NCBI GenBank assembly: GCA_036732565.1
Contig: DAINCF010000295.1
Span: 1-8,695, forward strand
Length of the DNA stretch: 8,695 bases
Source: JAIVJN01 sp036732565
Lineage (GTDB): Bacteria > Acidobacteriota > Vicinamibacteria > Vicinamibacterales > UBA2999
Direction: 5' to 3'
Position 1 is the stretch's first letter. Each line of letters begins with the position of its first letter. Under the pieces are notes generated by a model. That model worked only from the letters and a program-made list of their open reading frames with translations. It had not been told where the DNA came from and made no database searches. Both the position numbers and the translations under genes were made by a program. Positions 6,253 to 8,695 of the stretch are shown piece after piece.

Positions 6253-7512
6253 TTACGCCGCGCTGCTCAGCGCCCCGAGCCGCAGCATCCACTGTTCCTG
6301 TTGACGCAACGCATCCGTCAGCTCCGTCGCGCCAATACCGGCGCGATAGCCAGCGAGCGCAAGCAGGCGAATCGCTTCGTTCCATGCCCAGTACGGCGAC
6401 GTGAACGCTGCGGATCCCGCATCCCGTGCGAGTTGTTCCAAACTTTCCGGCGAGACGCGCGCCGGATTGATCAACCGCGTGAGCGGACGGCCGCCAAATG
6501 CACGGTACCGTCGATACAGGACGATCTCCGCAATGGCGGGGAGCGCCTGTATAGATCCCTCCAATAGTCCGCGGACGTCGCGCGGGCAACGGTCGATCGG
6601 GTGCTTGACGACCCACATCTCGGCGAGCGCGTCCCACGGCCCCGCGCCGAACGTCCGCTTGCAGAACGCGATCGCCATCAGCACCCGGATGAAAGCAATC
6701 GGATGCGGGTCGCCGGGCACGTACTGAAACACCGCGGCGTCAGTGCCGTCGACGACGTCGTGCAGCGCCGCGGCGGCAGCGTACCCGGTGTGGACGTGCG
6801 CGAACGCGTCGGCTGCGACCTCGGACGACCACGCCGCCCATAGCCGGCCGAGGGGTTCCGGTGCCAGCTTCGCGATGAAAGCGTTCGCGAGCTCCGCGTT
6901 CCAGTCGAGCGTGTGCGCCACCTGGTGCCCCGCTTCGTGGACGAGCGCGCTCGGCCGGAGCAGGTTGTGTCTGGTGACCTTGATCGTGCAGACGGGATTG
7001 TCGACGCTGCCGTCCCATAGTCGGAGTCCCCATTTGAGAATGGACGCGCCCAGGCCCTTGTCGATGTACGTCAGCGCCGCCGGGACGCTGCGCCCCATCG
7101 GCGTCAGTGCCTCCGCCATGCTCCGCGTCGCCAGGTGATCGCACGCACGCAGCAGCGCCGCCGTTCTCGGCATCGATCTGCTGGCGAGCGCATCCGCGTA
7201 GAAGTCGACCGTCGTCTCGGCGCGTAGGTAGCTCCGACGCAACGACGCGAGCTGCGTCTGAAGCGTCGCCGGATCGCTCGCGCCTGTACGCAGCTCGCGC
7301 TCGAACCGCGCGACCATCGTGCGCAGACGAGCGAACACGGTCGTGAGCGCCTGCCGGAGCGCGACGCCCAGATAGTGCTCGAGCGCCTGCCAGGCCTGCG
7401 GGGGCGCGACCGCGTCCAGGTCCGCAAGCCGGACGGCCGCGTGTCTCCAGTGTTCGAGCTCGCGCGCGAACTCGGCGCGGACGTCGACGTGGGTGGAAGG
7501 GCCAGCGCTCAT
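6253..7512 (-). CDS. Soluble HEAGH zinc metallopeptidase, gluzincin-like (419 aa)
   Basis: The protein carries VHEAGHQVAHTLDW, giving zinc ligands H192 and H196 and catalytic E193. A likely third ligand is E231 in SSEVAADAFAHVHTGY, 35 residues on; the HExxH...ExxxD layout is that of gluzincins. GDPHPIAFIRV (267-277) resembles the HP-x-x-x-x-R element of M48 peptidases. Residues 1-140 are helical and Arg/Glu-rich, possibly coiled coil (FARLRTMVARFERELRTG). Unlike typical M48 enzymes it has no membrane segments, and there is no signal peptide, so it probably works in the cytoplasm. Its ATG overlaps the upstream stop in ATGA (7509-7512), which implies translational coupling. A weak GGGAG lies about 10 nt upstream. 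It could mature or degrade a product of the operon, or be a toxic effector itself. Peptidase activity is well supported; the family within the gluzincins and the substrate are not known. Confidence 0.88.
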   Translation of the reverse strand: MSAGPSTHVDVRAEFARELEHWRHAAVRLADLDAVAPPQAWQALEHYLGVALRQALTTVFARLRTMVARFERELRTGASDPATLQTQLASLRRSYLRAETTVDFYADALASRSMPRTAALLRACDHLATRSMAEALTPMGRSVPAALTYIDKGLGASILKWGLRLWDGSVDNPVCTIKVTRHNLLRPSALVHEAGHQVAHTLDWNAELANAFIAKLAPEPLGRLWAAWSSEVAADAFAHVHTGYAAAAALHDVVDGTDAAVFQYVPGDPHPIAFIRVLMAIAFCKRTFGAGPWDALAEMWVVKHPIDRCPRDVRGLLEGSIQALPAIAEIVLYRRYRAFGGRPLTRLINPARVSPESLEQLARDAGSAAFTSPYWAWNEAIRLLALAGYRAGIGATELTDALRQQEQWMLRLGALSSAA

Positions 7513-8695
7513 GCGACTTGCACTCCCGCGCGCACGTCGAGCGCGTAGTCACTCGCCGCCGGACGCGCTAGCGCTGCGGTCAGGCTCGGCAGTGCAGCGA
7601 GTCCCTTCAAGCCGAACAGGCGCCGCAAATGCTCGAGGAGCGGCAACGCCTTGAACGTGACGACGACGGTGACTCCATCGGCCTCGTCTTTGAACGCCTG
7701 CTCGAACGCGGTTGCAAAGCTGTCGAAGCGCCTCTCGAGCTCGCCGCGAAGCGCCGTCAGAACCATTTGCAGCAGCGCCGACGCGATCCGGTTGCCCGCT
7801 GCGGCGAGGATCGGCCCGAGCGCCGCGGACGAGGGTGAGTGGACGGGCGCCGCGTCGTGGATGACGCGAAACGACCTCGTCGAGACGCCGGAGAGCACCT
7901 GCGCGAACTGCGGGGCGAGTCGGCCCTTGAGCGCGAGGAGGATGGCGGCCGGCGGCATCCGCTGCCGGAACTTCATCGCGAGCTCCTGCGCGCGCGTTTC
8001 GCTGTAGACGAGCGACACCCGCAGCTCGCGCCGTGGAAAGTCGATGGTCACGTGGGGATGCGAGGACCCGGCGGGACGCGGGCCGACGCTCGGCGAGCGC
8101 CGCGCGAGTCGGACTCGGGCACCCGGAATCTCGAGGTAGTAGAGCCGTTGTCCGACCACCAGGCGCCCCCGGCGCACGAGCGCTTCGGGTGCAACCGGCT
8201 TGCCGAGGCCGGGCTCGTTCAGCAGCAGCCCCGCAGCCTCCGGCGTCAGAGGGTGGAAGAGCGACCAGGCTTCGCGGCGGTGGGTCCCGAGGCCAACGAC
8301 CTGCTTTTCGTGCAGCGCGATGAGGCTGACGCGCGTCCCGGGGATCGCCTGATACAAATGGACGCGCGCGTGGACCGGCTTATCGACCGTTAGGCCCAGT
8401 CGGTCCCGAAGGAAGTCGCGCAGAGTCACACTGCCAAACGTCTTCACGGCGGCCGCGATCTGCGGCGTGATCGACGTTTCTGGCGCCCGAGTGTACTTTT
8501 CGTACCGCTTGGCCGAGGTGCCGGCGGGCAGCGCAATCCACGCGCCGCTCTGCACGGATGCTTCGTGGAGCTCGCTACGAATCATCGCGTCGGGAAAGTG
8601 CGCCGCGGCCGCCTCCTGGAACGCGTCCCACGTGTACATCTCGAGCAGCGCCTCGCTGTCCCACACCTCGTCGGGCGCCTCCTGGACCAGGCGGC
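7509..8695 (-). CDS. Unrecognised protein (at least 385 aa), 5' end uncertain or beyond the window
   Basis: The frame is open from the right edge to TGA at 7509. A GTG at 8666 would give 385 aa; an AGGAGG lies 11 nt before it, a long spacing. The codons upstream (RLVQEAPDE) also look like protein, so the gene may well start outside the window. I recognise no family. The N-terminal part contains WDAFQEAAAAHFPDAMIRSE. The middle is rich in short beta-like segments and Arg (GRLVVGQRLYYLEIPGARVR; RRELRVSLVYSETRAQ). The C-terminal third is helical with Ala and Leu (AAGNRIASALLQMVLTALRG; FATAFEQAFKDEADG). No signal peptide, zinc motif or nucleotide-binding loop is seen. The 4-bp overlap with the metallopeptidase gene suggests the two products work together, for instance as a complex or as peptidase and regulator. 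Confidence 0.75.
   Translation of the reverse strand, partial: RLVQEAPDEVWDSEALLEMYTWDAFQEAAAAHFPDAMIRSELHEASVQSGAWIALPAGTSAKRYEKYTRAPETSITPQIAAAVKTFGSVTLRDFLRDRLGLTVDKPVHARVHLYQAIPGTRVSLIALHEKQVVGLGTHRREAWSLFHPLTPEAAGLLLNEPGLGKPVAPEALVRRGRLVVGQRLYYLEIPGARVRLARRSPSVGPRPAGSSHPHVTIDFPRRELRVSLVYSETRAQELAMKFRQRMPPAAILLALKGRLAPQFAQVLSGVSTRSFRVIHDAAPVHSPSSAALGPILAAAGNRIASALLQMVLTALRGELERRFDSFATAFEQAFKDEADGVTVVVTFKALPLLEHLRRLFGLKGLAALPSLTAALARPAASDYALDVRAGVQVA

Noticed and set aside
6236..6637. Extended start for the Ig-like protein (305 aa version)
   Set aside because: The extra 134 residues are Arg-rich shadow sequence within the metallopeptidase gene, while a strong ribosome site sits directly before the ATG at 6235.
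6740..7552. Minus-strand 270-aa Arg-rich frame overlapping the metallopeptidase gene
   Set aside because: Its composition (mostly Arg, Ala, Gly) is that of an out-of-frame shadow; the other frame holds the HEAGH motif.

Overview
The window is GC-rich DNA with consistently GC-rich third codon positions. It suggests a soil or aquatic bacterium with a large genome, such as Acidobacteriota, Gemmatimonadota, Myxococcota or a high-GC proteobacterium. The sequence alone does not settle the phylum. Every convincing gene lies on the minus strand. Nothing in the window identifies a replication origin, CRISPR array or insertion sequence.

Region 1 (1-1092) looks like the end of an integrated mobile element. 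It holds most of a winged-helix protein (start at 818, running off the left edge) of a type I associate with integrative elements, similar to replication-relaxation proteins. Upstream of it lie a repeat-rich leader (820-1000), a strong minus-strand intrinsic terminator (992-1026) and the 3' part of a tRNA-Pro(UGG), from anticodon loop to CCA (1048-1092), with no matching 5' half. A 3' tRNA fragment in this orientation is what tyrosine-recombinase integration into a tRNA gene leaves at the far end of the insert. The element should therefore lie to the left and older chromosome to the right.

Region 2 (1093-1846) has no convincing intact gene. It contains a possible decayed minus-strand reading frame (about 1213-1635, with an internal stop).

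Region 3 (1847-8695) is a compact minus-strand operon of five genes, read from right to left: an unrecognised protein of at least 385 aa (cut by the window edge); a 419-aa soluble HEAGH metallopeptidase, starting in a 4-bp ATGA overlap; a 171-aa protein with a C-terminal Ig-like beta-sandwich; a 398-aa conserved protein of unknown function; and an 864-aa fusion of three cell-wall hydrolase modules (M15 peptidase, DUF2272, SLT lytic transglycosylase) behind a very acidic N-terminal region. None has a recognisable signal peptide or membrane segment, although the last should act on peptidoglycan. A plausible inference is that the operon encodes a cell-wall-attacking cargo and its accessory proteins, exported by a non-Sec route such as a contractile injection system, or released by lysis. 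No structural gene of such a machine is visible in the window, so this remains a hypothesis.
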